This document shows positions 17,230 through 28,133 of a DNA stretch of 64,000 bases, piece after piece. The stretch's first letter is position 1. Every line of letters starts with the position of its first letter. Both the position numbers and the translations under genes were made by a program. This stretch comes from Bhargavaea cecembensis DSE10 (GTDB lineage: Bacteria; Bacillota; Bacilli; Bacillales_A; Planococcaceae): contig NZ_AOFT01000010.1 of assembly GCF_000348905.1 (NCBI RefSeq), forward strand, positions 1 through 64,000, read 5' to 3'. The notes beneath the pieces were generated by a model. It was not told the DNA's origin. It did not search any database and saw nothing but the letters and a program-made list of their open reading frames with translations.

Positions 17230-18102
17230 ATGGCTGCCGGGGGCAACATCCGACAGATCAAGCAGAACGTCTGGAAATGGGACGTCGGCGGCAAACGGTA
17301 TTCGCTGAAGAAATATGATTCCGCCCAGCAGGCGCGCAAGGTGAGGCGGATCCATGATGAACTTGAGAATATCGGGTTCCCGCATGTCCTGCCGATCATC
17401 GGTTCGGCGGATGAGCGGGCGGTCATCCAGCCCTGGCTGGACCGCGCAAGGCCTGCCGACTATTCAAGCAGGGCGGGGAGGGATCGGACGCTCTCCGTGC
17501 TCCGCATGCTCCATGCAACATCCGATCAGGTGAACTGGGAAGGCACCGGGGTGCTTTACCGGTATCCGCTGATCGCCAAATGGGAAGACCGGCTTTCGAA
17601 GTTCCGCAATCAGAAAAAGAATCTGGTGCCGCTGGTCGGAAGCAAGCACTATGACGCGATCGTCTATCACGCCGAGGAAGCGCTGAGTGCCATCCGGAAA
17701 ACGTATGATCCGGAAGAGGACTGCACACTTCTTCATGGGGATGTCGTCCATCACAACTTCCTGAAAGGCCCGGACGGCAAGTACGTGATGATCGATTTCG
17801 ACCTGGCCTGCACCGGTCCGTCCGGCACGGAGACAGCGCTCTGGATCCACCGCGTCCTCTCGCATGTCGACTTTGACCTGGATTACCTGTGCGGCGAGCA
17901 GCCGGAACTCGGCCTGCTTTCTGCGTCTTCTTTCAACCTGCTGCTTTATCCGAATGAACTTCTGAGGGAATGGCTGTACTTGCTGACCCTCGATGAAGAC
18001 AAACAGAGGCAGATGAAAGCGAAGCTGGACCGTTTCACGGACAAAGCCCTGTCCGCCTGGATTCCGCTTTGTTATCAGGTGTCTAAGCGGGTGAACAATT
18101 AA
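17230..18102 (+). CDS. phosphotransferase-fold protein (APH / CotS-like)
   Basis: 290 residues with an aminoglycoside-phosphotransferase/kinase fold. A weak N-lobe (WKWDVGGKRYSLKKY) is followed by the catalytic HGDVVHHNFL and the metal motif VMIDFDLA (about 172-198). Spore coat kinases of the CotS/YutH group share this core. It starts 6 bp after safA with no evident separate ribosome site, so it is probably co-expressed during coat formation. Substrate unknown. It stands where B. subtilis carries coxA/bofC, neither of which I see. Confidence 0.65.
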   Translation: MAAGGNIRQIKQNVWKWDVGGKRYSLKKYDSAQQARKVRRIHDELENIGFPHVLPIIGSADERAVIQPWLDRARPADYSSRAGRDRTLSVLRMLHATSDQVNWEGTGVLYRYPLIAKWEDRLSKFRNQKKNLVPLVGSKHYDAIVYHAEEALSAIRKTYDPEEDCTLLHGDVVHHNFLKGPDGKYVMIDFDLACTGPSGTETALWIHRVLSHVDFDLDYLCGEQPELGLLSASSFNLLLYPNELLREWLYLLTLDEDKQRQMKAKLDRFTDKALSAWIPLCYQVSKRVNN

Positions 18103-18111
18103 TCGTGCATC

Positions 18112-18157
18112 GCCGCGGGTCTCTTATTGAGAAGAGGTCCGCGGCATTTTCTATTTC
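18112..18157 (+). terminator. Rho-independent terminator after the safA pair
   Basis: Long stem GCCGCGGGTCTCTT with AAGAGGTCCGCGGC and a short loop, then a T-rich tail at 18147-18157. Confidence 0.8.
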
Positions 18158-18255
18158 GTGAGGCAACCAATGACCGATATATTTATTATGTAAACAATAA
18201 CACTTCTGAAAGCATCCCTCCCATACCCCGGCTGATGCGGGGATGCGAACATGTA

Positions 18256-18264
18256 TGCTATAAT
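18256..18264 (+). promoter_or_regulatory. extended -10 promoter for ruvAB-queA-tgt
   Basis: TGCTATAAT (TATAAT at 18259-18264) lies 30 bp before the ruvA TTG. The -35 region is poor and overlaps a small hairpin (CCCCG...CGGGG, 18226-18242). Confidence 0.6.
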
Positions 18265-18294
18265 CTACTCATTGTGACAGAGGGGGAACACGGC

Positions 18295-18900
18295 TTGTAC
18301 GATTACATAAAAGGGCGCATCACCAGGGTGACGCCCGAGTATATCACGGTTGAGCAGGGCGGCATCGGTTATCAGGTGATCACGCCCAATCCGTATGCCT
18401 TCCATGCGGACGAGGAAAAGCAGGTCTTCACGCATCTCCATGTCAGGGAAGACGTGATGCAGCTGATCGGTTTCCAGGCTCCAGAGCAGCGGGAACTGTT
18501 CAGGAAGCTGATCACCGTCTCCGGCATCGGCCCGAAAGGTGCACTGGCGATCCTTGCCGGCGGAATGACCGCCCAGGTCGTTGCCGCCATCGAGGCGGAA
18601 GATGAGAAGTTCCTCGTCAAATTCCCCGGTGTCGGCAAAAAGACCGCCCGGCAGATTATCCTGGATCTGAAAGGGAAGCTGGACGGCGTGACCGATGAAG
18701 TCGTCTTCATGACCGAAGCCGATCCGGAACCGGCACTGGATTCGAATCATGACCTCGAGGAAGCGATGCTCGCACTTACCGCACTCGGCTACTCGGAGCG
18801 GGAGCTCGGCAAAATCCGGCCGAAGCTCGAGAAAGAGTCATTGGAAAATACGGAAGCTTATATGAAGCGGGCGCTTGCGCTTCTGCTGAAGCAGGGTTAA
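18295..18900 (+). CDS. ruvA: Holliday junction branch migration protein RuvA
   Basis: 201 residues, the same length as B. subtilis RuvA, if the TTG at 18295 is used; GGGGGAA lies 6-7 bp upstream. OB-fold N-terminus (LYDYIKGRI...), tandem helix-hairpin-helix motifs ([13 protein letters not shown] and [13 protein letters not shown]) and a C-terminal domain that contacts RuvB. It tetramerises on four-way junctions. First gene of ruvA-ruvB-queA-tgt. Confidence 0.95.
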   Translation: MYDYIKGRITRVTPEYITVEQGGIGYQVITPNPYAFHADEEKQVFTHLHVREDVMQLIGFQAPEQRELFRKLITVSGIGPKGALAILAGGMTAQVVAAIEAEDEKFLVKFPGVGKKTARQIILDLKGKLDGVTDEVVFMTEADPEPALDSNHDLEEAMLALTALGYSERELGKIRPKLEKESLENTEAYMKRALALLLKQG

Positions 18901-18944
18901 CGGGTGAACCGGTTTGCACAACCTGAAGGGAAGGAGGGGGACTG

Positions 18945-19957
18945 ATGGAAGAACGGGTGATTTCCGGCGAAGCCACATCATTTGACAACGGATTTGAGCA
19001 ATCGCTCAGGCCGCAGCGTCTCGGCCAGTATATTGGCCAGGATCGGGTCAAGCACAACCTCGGCATTTTTATCGAGGCGGCCAAGCAGCGGGAGGAAAGC
19101 CTGGACCATGTGCTTCTGTACGGGCCGCCGGGCCTCGGCAAGACCACACTCGCCTCGGTGATCGCAAACGAGATGGGTGTCAATTTCCGGACGACAAGCG
19201 GGCCTGCAATCGAGCGGCCCGGGGACCTCGCAGCCATCGTCAGCTCGCTTGAGCCGGGGGACGTGCTGTTCATCGACGAAATCCACCGGCTGAGCCGGGC
19301 GGTCGAGGAAGTGCTTTATCCGGCGATGGAGGATTTCTGCCTCGATATCGTCGTCGGCAAGGGGCCGGAGGCAAGGTCGATCCGCTTTGATCTGCCGCCG
19401 TTCACGCTGATCGGCGCCACCACCAGGGCCGGCTCCCTGTCGGCACCGCTCCGGGACCGTTTCGGCGTGCCGCTCCGTCTCGACTACTACGACCGGGCAG
19501 CGCTGGCCGAAATTGTCGTACGGAGCGCGGACATTTTCGGCGCCCCGATCACACGCGAAGCGGCGGAGGAGATGGCGATGCGTTCCCGCGGCACACCGCG
19601 GATCGCCAACCGCCTGCTCCGGCGCGTAAGGGATTTTGCCCAAGTGCGCGGCAACGGGCAGATCACGCTCCCGACCGCCCAGGAAGCCCTGGAACTGCTC
19701 CAGGTCGATTCTCACGGCCTGGACAGCATCGACCATAAACTGCTCCTCTCCATGATCGAGCGGTTCCGCGGGGGCCCTGTCGGCCTCGATACGATCGCCG
19801 CGAGCATCGGCGAAGAATCGGCCACAATCGAAGATGTTTATGAACCTTACCTGCTGCAGATCGGATTCCTGCAGCGCACACCACGCGGTCGTGTGGCCAC
19901 GCCGCGCGCCTATGAACATTTCGGCATGGACATGCCGGATGACGGAAGAAGGAACGA

Positions 19958-19961
<4 letters not shown>
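18945..19961 (+). CDS. ruvB: Holliday junction helicase motor RuvB
   Basis: AAA+ ATPase that drives branch migration with RuvA. Walker [10 protein letters not shown], Walker B FIDEIHRL, sensor GATTRAGSL, and a C-terminal winged helix with [15 protein letters not shown]. 338 aa, normal. AAGGAGGGGG precedes the ATG. Its stop overlaps the queA start. Confidence 0.97.
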
Positions 19962-22152
<2,191 letters not shown>

Positions 22153-22191
22153 AGCTTGTATACTTGTACCATACAGAAAGGGGGAAAATAA

Positions 22192-22452
22192 ATGGAAACA
22201 TTAGTAGCCCTGGCGCCGCTGATCCTGATGTTCGCCGTGATGTGGTTCTTCCTGATCCGCCCGGCACAGAAGCGGCAGAAAGCAACACAGCAAATGCAGA
22301 ATGAACTTCAGCGCGGCGACAAAGTCGTCACGATCGGAGGCCTCCACGGCACGATCGATGCAGTGGATGACGCGACCGTTTTTGTGAAATGCACCGACGG
22401 AACCCGTCTCCAGTTTGAACGTGCGGCAATCGGCCGTGTGCTCGACAACTGA
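22192..22452 (+). CDS. yajC: preprotein translocase accessory subunit YajC
   Basis: 86 residues with one N-terminal membrane helix (about 4-22, ending FLIRPAQKRQK) and a small cytosolic domain (GDKVVTIGGLHGTIDAVDD). It associates with SecDF, encoded 3 kb downstream. Good GGGGGAAAATAA ribosome region. Followed by a strong terminator. Confidence 0.95.
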   Translation: METLVALAPLILMFAVMWFFLIRPAQKRQKATQQMQNELQRGDKVVTIGGLHGTIDAVDDATVFVKCTDGTRLQFERAAIGRVLDN

Positions 22453-22465
22453 TCCGTTTAAACAA

Positions 22466-22506
22466 CCGCAGGCACAGCGGAATATTCCGCCGTGCCTGCG
22501 GTTTTT
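22466..22506 (+). terminator. Rho-independent terminator after yajC
   Basis: Stem CCGCAGGCAC with GTGCCTGCGG plus an inner CGG/CCG pair block, followed by five T. Confidence 0.88.
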
Positions 22507-22579
22507 GTGTCTGCATAAAGAAAGCAAAGGTTTGATTCCCGCCGCGATTCCCCATACTGAGCGGGAAAAGAGGTGCATC

Positions 22580-23221
22580 ATGGAAGATTTGCTGGCAGTG
22601 GTATGGCGGACGGTTTTCCTGTATGTGCTCATCATCATCGTGCTGCGGCTCATGGGAAAGCGGGAACTGGGGGAACTGAGCGTAGTCGACCTTGTCATTT
22701 CCGTGCTGATGGCGGAAGTGGCCGCCTTTGCGCTTGATGATCCGGACAGTTCATTGCTGATGGCGATCATGCCGATCCTGGTGCTCCTGCTCATCCAGAT
22801 TTCGGCGTCCTACATTTCCCTCAAAAGCAAAAAGTTCCGGGATGTCGTCGAGGGCGATCCGTCGGTCATCATCCGGAACGGCGTGATCGAAGAACAGAAT
22901 ATGAGACAGCAGCGCTACAACATCGATGACCTGCTCCAGCAGCTCCGGGAGCAGCAGGTGGCTTCCGTACGGAATGTCGCGTATGCCTTCCTTGAGCCGA
23001 GCGGCAATCTGGCGGTATTTGAAAAAAACAGTGACAAGCCGATCCTCCCGCTGATTTCTGACGGGGTGATCCAGAGGGAACATCTTCCGCTGATCGGCAA
23101 GGACCTCGAATGGCTGATGAATGAACTGAAGGATGCGGGATACAGCGGGCCGGAACAGATCTTTTTCTGCACGCTTGATAAGGACGGACTCCACATCCAG
23201 GAAAAGGGCAGGACGGGCTAG
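22580..23221 (+). CDS. yrbG: DUF421/YetF-family membrane protein (YrbG-like)
   Basis: 213 residues. Three membrane helices in the first 90 residues include LRLMGKRELGELSVVDLVISVL. A cytosolic domain follows with RDVVEGDPSVIIRNGVI and RYNIDDLLQQLREQQVAS. This is the DUF421/DUF421-like pattern of YetF and YrbG, whose role is unknown. ATG 22580 has AGAGGTG upstream. The gene converges on spoVB with only 3 bp between stops. Confidence 0.8.
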   Translation: MEDLLAVVWRTVFLYVLIIIVLRLMGKRELGELSVVDLVISVLMAEVAAFALDDPDSSLLMAIMPILVLLLIQISASYISLKSKKFRDVVEGDPSVIIRNGVIEEQNMRQQRYNIDDLLQQLREQQVASVRNVAYAFLEPSGNLAVFEKNSDKPILPLISDGVIQREHLPLIGKDLEWLMNELKDAGYSGPEQIFFCTLDKDGLHIQEKGRTG

Positions 23222-23224
23222 CCG

Positions 23225-24745
23225 TCAGAACCGTTTGGCAAGCTTGCGGACCGTCCGCAGGTCGGACAGCCGGAAATACCGGAACAGGACGAGGAGTACG
23301 AGAAGGAAGACGGACGTGACGACGATGTCGCCAAGCATGCCGAACGGCACTTCCTCGATCAGGAGCGGCCTTGCGACGACGGTCAGGATAAAGGACAGGT
23401 ACGGGATGATGAACATCGTGAAACCGGTGGAGGCCTCCCGCTTTTTGCGGAGTGTCGCGATATGGAGGAACGACGTGACCAGCACGCCGAAACCGATGGC
23501 CATGACGGCTCCGGCTTCCTGGAGGCCCGGCTGTGAGGCCAGCACGAACATCACGAGGAGTTTTCCGATTCCGCCATACACGGAGTTCATCATGGCGGCT
23601 TTTGCCTCCTGCATGGCCTGCAGGATGGAGTGAAGCGGACCCTGTATATAATAGAAGAAGAAAATTGGAGCAAGCATCAGCATATAAGCGCCGCCGTCAG
23701 AAATATGGAACAGCTTAACCGCCATTTCCTCTCCGTGAAGAAAGAACACGGCGGCGGCGACGCTTCCCGTGATCGCGGAAATCCGAAGTGACAGATGGAT
23801 CCGTTCGCGCAGAAGCCGGATATCGTTCAGGGCTGCCGCGCTCGACACAGCAGGCACAAGGACGACGGACAAAGCATGCGAGATAAAGGCCGGGAACAAA
23901 AGCAGCGGGATGAGGACACCCGAGATGACGCCGTACAGCGAGGTGGCAGCCGTCACCCCGATCCCGGCCATGCCCAGCGCGCGGATAAAGACGATCGGCT
24001 CCAGGAACCAGGTAAACGAGCCGAACAGGCGGCTTCCGGAAGACGGAAGAGACACGGACAGGATCGGCCGGAGAGGGTACAGCCCCTTCGGCTTTTCGGA
24101 TTTGCCGCGCTTGACCTGACGGTACTTGATGTACAGGTACAGAAGGGTCGCGATCTCGGCAGCTCCGGTGATGGCCATTGCGTAACCGGCCGTCATCGCC
24201 GGACGGGACGGGTCAGCGAACATCGGAAGAAGGAAGCTGATGAGGGCGATCCGCACTGTCTGCTCGAGAATCTGCGACCAGGCGGTTTCCTCAATCCGTG
24301 CAATTCCCTGGAAATACCCTCGGATCAGACCGGAAGCGGTCGCGATCGGCAGCGCGGCCAATGAGATGTACAGCACAACCGACGTTTCCGGGTTGCCGAG
24401 AAGCGTCCCGGACAAATAAGGGATGCCGAGGATGAACAGCGGGAGGAGGACGATTGAAGCGGCGACAGACAGGATAGCAGAGGTACGCATCACCTGCTGG
24501 AGTCCGTTCCGTTCTCCCTTCGCATGCAATTCTGCGACAACCTTGGCCACACCGATCGGCAGGCCCAGCTGGATCAGGGCAAGGAAAAAGATGAACGCCG
24601 GATAGGCGGTCATGTAAGTGCCGACCGCTTCTTCCCCCGCAACCCGCATAAACTGCATCCGGTAGATGAAGCCGAAAAACTTGGACAGGAAGACCGCGCC
24701 CATCAGGATGATGGTGCCCCGGAAAAATGTCGACACATTGAACAC
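23225..24745 (-). CDS. spoVB: SpoVB-type polysaccharide/lipid flippase
   Basis: 506 residues with about 14 hydrophobic helices, starting FFRGTIILMGAVFLSKFFGFIYRMQF, the MVF/MATE-like SpoVB pattern. SpoVB is needed for spore cortex synthesis and is thought to flip a cell-wall precursor. The GTG at 24745 sits very close to GAAGGA; a GTG three codons in (24736) has better spacing and may be the true start. Position between yrbG and comN matches B. subtilis. Confidence 0.88.
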   Translation of the reverse strand: MFNVSTFFRGTIILMGAVFLSKFFGFIYRMQFMRVAGEEAVGTYMTAYPAFIFFLALIQLGLPIGVAKVVAELHAKGERNGLQQVMRTSAILSVAASIVLLPLFILGIPYLSGTLLGNPETSVVLYISLAALPIATASGLIRGYFQGIARIEETAWSQILEQTVRIALISFLLPMFADPSRPAMTAGYAMAITGAAEIATLLYLYIKYRQVKRGKSEKPKGLYPLRPILSVSLPSSGSRLFGSFTWFLEPIVFIRALGMAGIGVTAATSLYGVISGVLIPLLLFPAFISHALSVVLVPAVSSAAALNDIRLLRERIHLSLRISAITGSVAAAVFFLHGEEMAVKLFHISDGGAYMLMLAPIFFFYYIQGPLHSILQAMQEAKAAMMNSVYGGIGKLLVMFVLASQPGLQEAGAVMAIGFGVLVTSFLHIATLRKKREASTGFTMFIIPYLSFILTVVARPLLIEEVPFGMLGDIVVTSVFLLVLLVLFRYFRLSDLRTVRKLAKRF

Positions 24746-24830
24746 TTCCTTCTCTTGGTGGCCGAAATCTTATACAATATCCGTATGCGGGAGCGAGGGC
24801 CCGTACGACTCACGGAGAGGATGTGACAAC

Positions 24831-25184
24831 ATGGCGCACGATAATTTCGGTGACCTCTTCGACCGGGTCCGGCCGGCGCTTTCGAACAAAGCGGATGAAT
24901 TCAGTTTTTACGGCTATGGTTCTGTCACGGAAGAAGATTTGTGGACGTATTGCCTCGGTAAACTATGGCGCAAAAAAGAAATCCGGGCGATTCCGGTCCA
25001 CGAGGCCGTGGGTGACATTCTGTCCATCTCGCCTTCCAGGTACATGACCCACACCCAGGTGGAAGGGTTTAAGAAAGCGGCAGGAAACAGCGGTTTTGGA
25101 GGGCTGGACGAAGAAGAATTCCGTGAGCTTCTTGCTCCGAAAGGGAGAAATGGGGACCCGCAAACAGCCCAAAGGCCGAATTGA
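24831..25184 (+). CDS. comN: ComN-like post-transcriptional regulator
   Basis: 117 residues, acidic/amphipathic, with DEFSFYGYGSVTEEDLWTYC and the segment RYMTHTQVEGFKK. B. subtilis ComN (YrzD) occupies this place between spoVB and secDF and promotes septal/polar localisation of comE mRNA. A ribosome site GGAGAGG lies 10 bp upstream of ATG 24831. The tail (GLDEEEFRELLAPKG...) is longer than in B. subtilis. Assignment relies on synteny plus general character. The comE operon is in this same window (63 kb). Confidence 0.7.
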   Translation: MAHDNFGDLFDRVRPALSNKADEFSFYGYGSVTEEDLWTYCLGKLWRKKEIRAIPVHEAVGDILSISPSRYMTHTQVEGFKKAAGNSGFGGLDEEEFRELLAPKGRNGDPQTAQRPN

Positions 25185-25192
25185 CACGGCAG

Positions 25193-25227
25193 GCAACGTG
25201 TTCCATAATGGAACTGTTGCTTTTTTT
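25193..25227 (+). terminator. Rho-independent terminator after comN
   Basis: GCAACGTGTTCCA pairs with TGGAACTGTTGC (one bulge), 3-nt loop, T7 tract. Confidence 0.85.
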
Positions 25228-25300
25228 GTGCGTCTATAAATAGGTGTCCGGCAGTTGAAGGACACTGTCTTTTGCTGCGAATTGAATAGGGGGAACAAAC

Positions 25301-27568
25301 ATGAAAACTCGAGGGCGCATAGTCGCTTTTCTATTGCTCCTGGTACTGTTTGCCACGACAATTGCGGGAACGGGCAAGCAGATCGCCCAGGATGTCAACC
25401 TCGGCCTGGATCTTCAGGGCGGGTTCGAAGTGCTCTACCAGGTGGAACCGCTCCGTGAAGGCCAGAAGATTACAGAAGAAGTTGTGGCCGACACCGCAAG
25501 GGCACTGACCGACCGGATCGACGTGCTTGGCGTAAGTGAGCCGAGCATCCAGATCGAGTCCGGTAACCGGATCCGGGTGCAGCTTGCGGGTATTGAGGAC
25601 CAGGAATCGGCCCGTGAACTATTGTCGACACAGGCCAATCTGACATTCCGCGACACAAGTGACCGTCTCATGCTTGACGGGGATGACCTGGTCGAAGGCG
25701 GCGCCCAGTCGACGTTCAACGACCAGGGGCAGCCGATCGTCACGCTCCAGCTGAAGAGCGCGGAAAAATTCGGTGAGGTCACTTCCGAAATCGCCTCGAT
25801 GGCGCCGAACAACCAGCTGGTCATCTGGCTCGACTTTGAAGAGGGCGTGGACAGCTTCGCGGAGGAAGTGACGAAGCCGGAGCCGAAGTTCATCTCCGCA
25901 CCGAACGTCTCCAGTCCGATTCTTTCTTCAGACGTCGAAATTTCAGGTTCATTCACGGTTGATGAAACGAAGCACCTTGCCGGTATCCTGAATGCCGGTG
26001 CGCTTCCGGTCAATCTGGAAGAGATCTACTCGACGTCGGTCGGCGCCCAGTTTGGTGAGCAGGCGCTCGAGGAGACGGTCATCGCTGCGGCGATCGGTAT
26101 CGCCCTCGTCCTTCTCTTCATGCTCGTCTACTACCGTGTGGCAGGCTTCGTTGCCGTCATCACGCTGTCTGTCTACGTTTATCTGCTAATCCTTGTCTTT
26201 AACCTCCTGAACGGCGTGCTGACGCTTCCGGGTATCGCGGCGATCGTGCTGGGTGTCGGGATGGCGGTCGATGCCAACATCCTGACCTACGAGCGGATCC
26301 GTGAGGAACTGCGGATCGGCGGTACGGTTAAGGAAGCGTTCAAGGCGGGGGCCAAATCGTCCTTCACGGCGATTCTTGATGCGAACATCACCACGCTGAT
26401 CGCGGCAGGCGTCCTGTTCGTCTTCGGGACAAGCTCTGTCAAAGGGTTCGCGACGATGCTCATCCTGTCGATCCTGCTCAGCTTCATCACTGCTGTCTGG
26501 GGATCGCGCCTGCTGCTCGGGCTGCTTGTCCACAGCAACATGCTTGATGGTAAGCCCGGCGCGTTCGGCCTTTCGAGAAAGTATATCCATACGAAAGAGG
26601 AAGAGCTGGATGTCCTCGACCTTACCACTCGATTTGACCGCTTTGATTTTGCGGGGAACCGGAAAAAGTTCTTTACGGCTTCAATCATCTTCCTCGTAGC
26701 AGGTGCCATCGTCCTTGGGATTTTCAAGCTGAACCTCGGCATTGACTTCTCGAGCGGTACACGCGTGGAAGTGCTGTCCAATGAACCGCTTACTCAAGAA
26801 GAAGTGGCCGCGTCCCTCGAAGAGGTTGGCCATCCGACCGAAGACATCCTGATCTCGGGTGAAAACAAGGAAATTGCCGTTTTCCGTTATAAGGAAGACT
26901 TGAGTCAGGGAGAGATCAACCAGCTGAAAACGGACCTCGGTGAGCTTTATGGCCACGAACCGAATGTCAGCACCGTTTCTCCGACTGTCGGGCAAGAACT
27001 GGCGGAAAATGCGGTCAAAGCGCTGGCCATCGCCATGCTGGGGATTATCATTTATGTTGCCTTCAGATTTGAGTGGCGCATGGGTGTGGCGTCCATCGTA
27101 TCGCTCCTGCACGATGCGTTCTTCATGGTGGCACTCTTCAGTCTGCTGAGGCTGGAAGTCGACATCACCTTCATCGCAGCCGTCCTGACCATTGTCGGTT
27201 ACTCGATCAACGATACGATCGTCACATTCGACCGGATCCGCGAGAACCTGCACAAGATGAAGAAGATCGAGACGGAGCAGGACTTGGCCAATGTCGTCAA
27301 CAAGTCGCTCCGACAGACCCTTAGCCGGTCGCTCAATACCGTCCTGACGGTGATCCTGGTCGTTCTGGCACTGATCTTCATCGGTTCCGAATCGATCCGG
27401 AACTTCTCGCTTGCCCTCCTGTTCGGCCTGATCGCGGGTACCTACTCGTCGATCTTCATCGCCGCCCAGCTGTGGCTGCAGCTGAAGAAGAGGGAGATCA
27501 AAAAGAAAGGGACGCTCGACGTCCAGAAAAAAGAAAAGAACTGGGGCTCCGACGAACCGGTCGTCTGA
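25301..27568 (+). CDS. secDF: fused protein translocase SecDF
   Basis: 755 residues, a natural SecD-SecF fusion as in B. subtilis, with 12 membrane helices in two six-helix halves. The SecD half shows LGLDLQGGFEVLYQV, the P1 region, and VLGVGMAVDANILTYERIREEL. The SecF half begins near residue 450 with LNLGIDFSSGTRVEV and carries VGYSINDTIVTFDRIRENL. It uses the proton gradient to pull secreted proteins out of SecYEG. A good GGGGGAACAAAC site precedes the ATG. Confidence 0.97.
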   Translation: MKTRGRIVAFLLLLVLFATTIAGTGKQIAQDVNLGLDLQGGFEVLYQVEPLREGQKITEEVVADTARALTDRIDVLGVSEPSIQIESGNRIRVQLAGIEDQESARELLSTQANLTFRDTSDRLMLDGDDLVEGGAQSTFNDQGQPIVTLQLKSAEKFGEVTSEIASMAPNNQLVIWLDFEEGVDSFAEEVTKPEPKFISAPNVSSPILSSDVEISGSFTVDETKHLAGILNAGALPVNLEEIYSTSVGAQFGEQALEETVIAAAIGIALVLLFMLVYYRVAGFVAVITLSVYVYLLILVFNLLNGVLTLPGIAAIVLGVGMAVDANILTYERIREELRIGGTVKEAFKAGAKSSFTAILDANITTLIAAGVLFVFGTSSVKGFATMLILSILLSFITAVWGSRLLLGLLVHSNMLDGKPGAFGLSRKYIHTKEEELDVLDLTTRFDRFDFAGNRKKFFTASIIFLVAGAIVLGIFKLNLGIDFSSGTRVEVLSNEPLTQEEVAASLEEVGHPTEDILISGENKEIAVFRYKEDLSQGEINQLKTDLGELYGHEPNVSTVSPTVGQELAENAVKALAIAMLGIIIYVAFRFEWRMGVASIVSLLHDAFFMVALFSLLRLEVDITFIAAVLTIVGYSINDTIVTFDRIRENLHKMKKIETEQDLANVVNKSLRQTLSRSLNTVLTVILVVLALIFIGSESIRNFSLALLFGLIAGTYSSIFIAAQLWLQLKKREIKKKGTLDVQKKEKNWGSDEPVV

Positions 27569-27589
27569 TCAGGTTTCCGCTCCTAAATG

Positions 27590-27623
27590 GACAGGGTATA
27601 CATCTGTATGCCCTGTCTTTTTT
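27590..27623 (+). terminator. Rho-independent terminator after secDF
   Basis: GACAGGGTATA pairs with TATGCCCTGTC across a short loop, followed by six T. Confidence 0.88.
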
Positions 27624-27644
27624 GTATGGAAAGGAGGACCTCAA

Positions 27645-28007
27645 ATGAAATTCCAGTGGACATTGCTTTTGGGACTCATTCTTGCCATCATCGTTGCCTG
27701 GTTTGCAATCGTCAATGTGGATCCGGTACCGGTGAACTATGTGTTCGGAACGGCGGAGTGGCCGCTTATCCTCGTCATACTGGGTTCTGCATTGCTCGGG
27801 GCTGCCGTGAGCGGTTTGGTGTCGATGTTCCGCACCTTCATGCAGAAGCGGAAGATCAAGCGGCTGGAGCGGGAAGTCAACGAGAAGGAAATCATGATTG
27901 CGGACCAGCAAAACGAAATTGCGACCCTTCAGCATGCCGCTTCGGCATTTGCCCCGGAGCCGGACGCAGAACCGCGTGACAATAACCTTGGCGGCACTGG
28001 CCGCTAA
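27645..28007 (+). CDS. yrvD: LapA-domain (DUF1049) membrane protein, YrvD-like
   Basis: 120 residues: two membrane helices (about 5-25 and 40-62) in a LapA pattern, then a basic coiled-coil segment (MQKRKIKRLEREVNEKE) and an acidic tail. LapA-family proteins link the envelope to lipopolysaccharide control in Gram-negatives; the role in Bacillales is unknown. AAAGGAGG ribosome site; own terminator on each side. Confidence 0.8.
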   Translation: MKFQWTLLLGLILAIIVAWFAIVNVDPVPVNYVFGTAEWPLILVILGSALLGAAVSGLVSMFRTFMQKRKIKRLEREVNEKEIMIADQQNEIATLQHAASAFAPEPDAEPRDNNLGGTGR

Positions 28008-28037
28008 CCTCCCGACAACATGCCGGGAGGTTTTTTT
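28008..28037 (+). terminator. Rho-independent terminator after yrvD
   Basis: CCTCCCG (28008-28014) with CGGGAGG (28024-28030), then T7. It starts directly at the stop codon. Confidence 0.88.
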
Positions 28038-28133
28038 GGGCAATTCCGTAACGATTCTTTCACTTCCATCAATTTGCACCGATAGAACGGATCACCCGAT
28101 CTCATGTATAATAGACCCCAAGGAAGTGATGGA

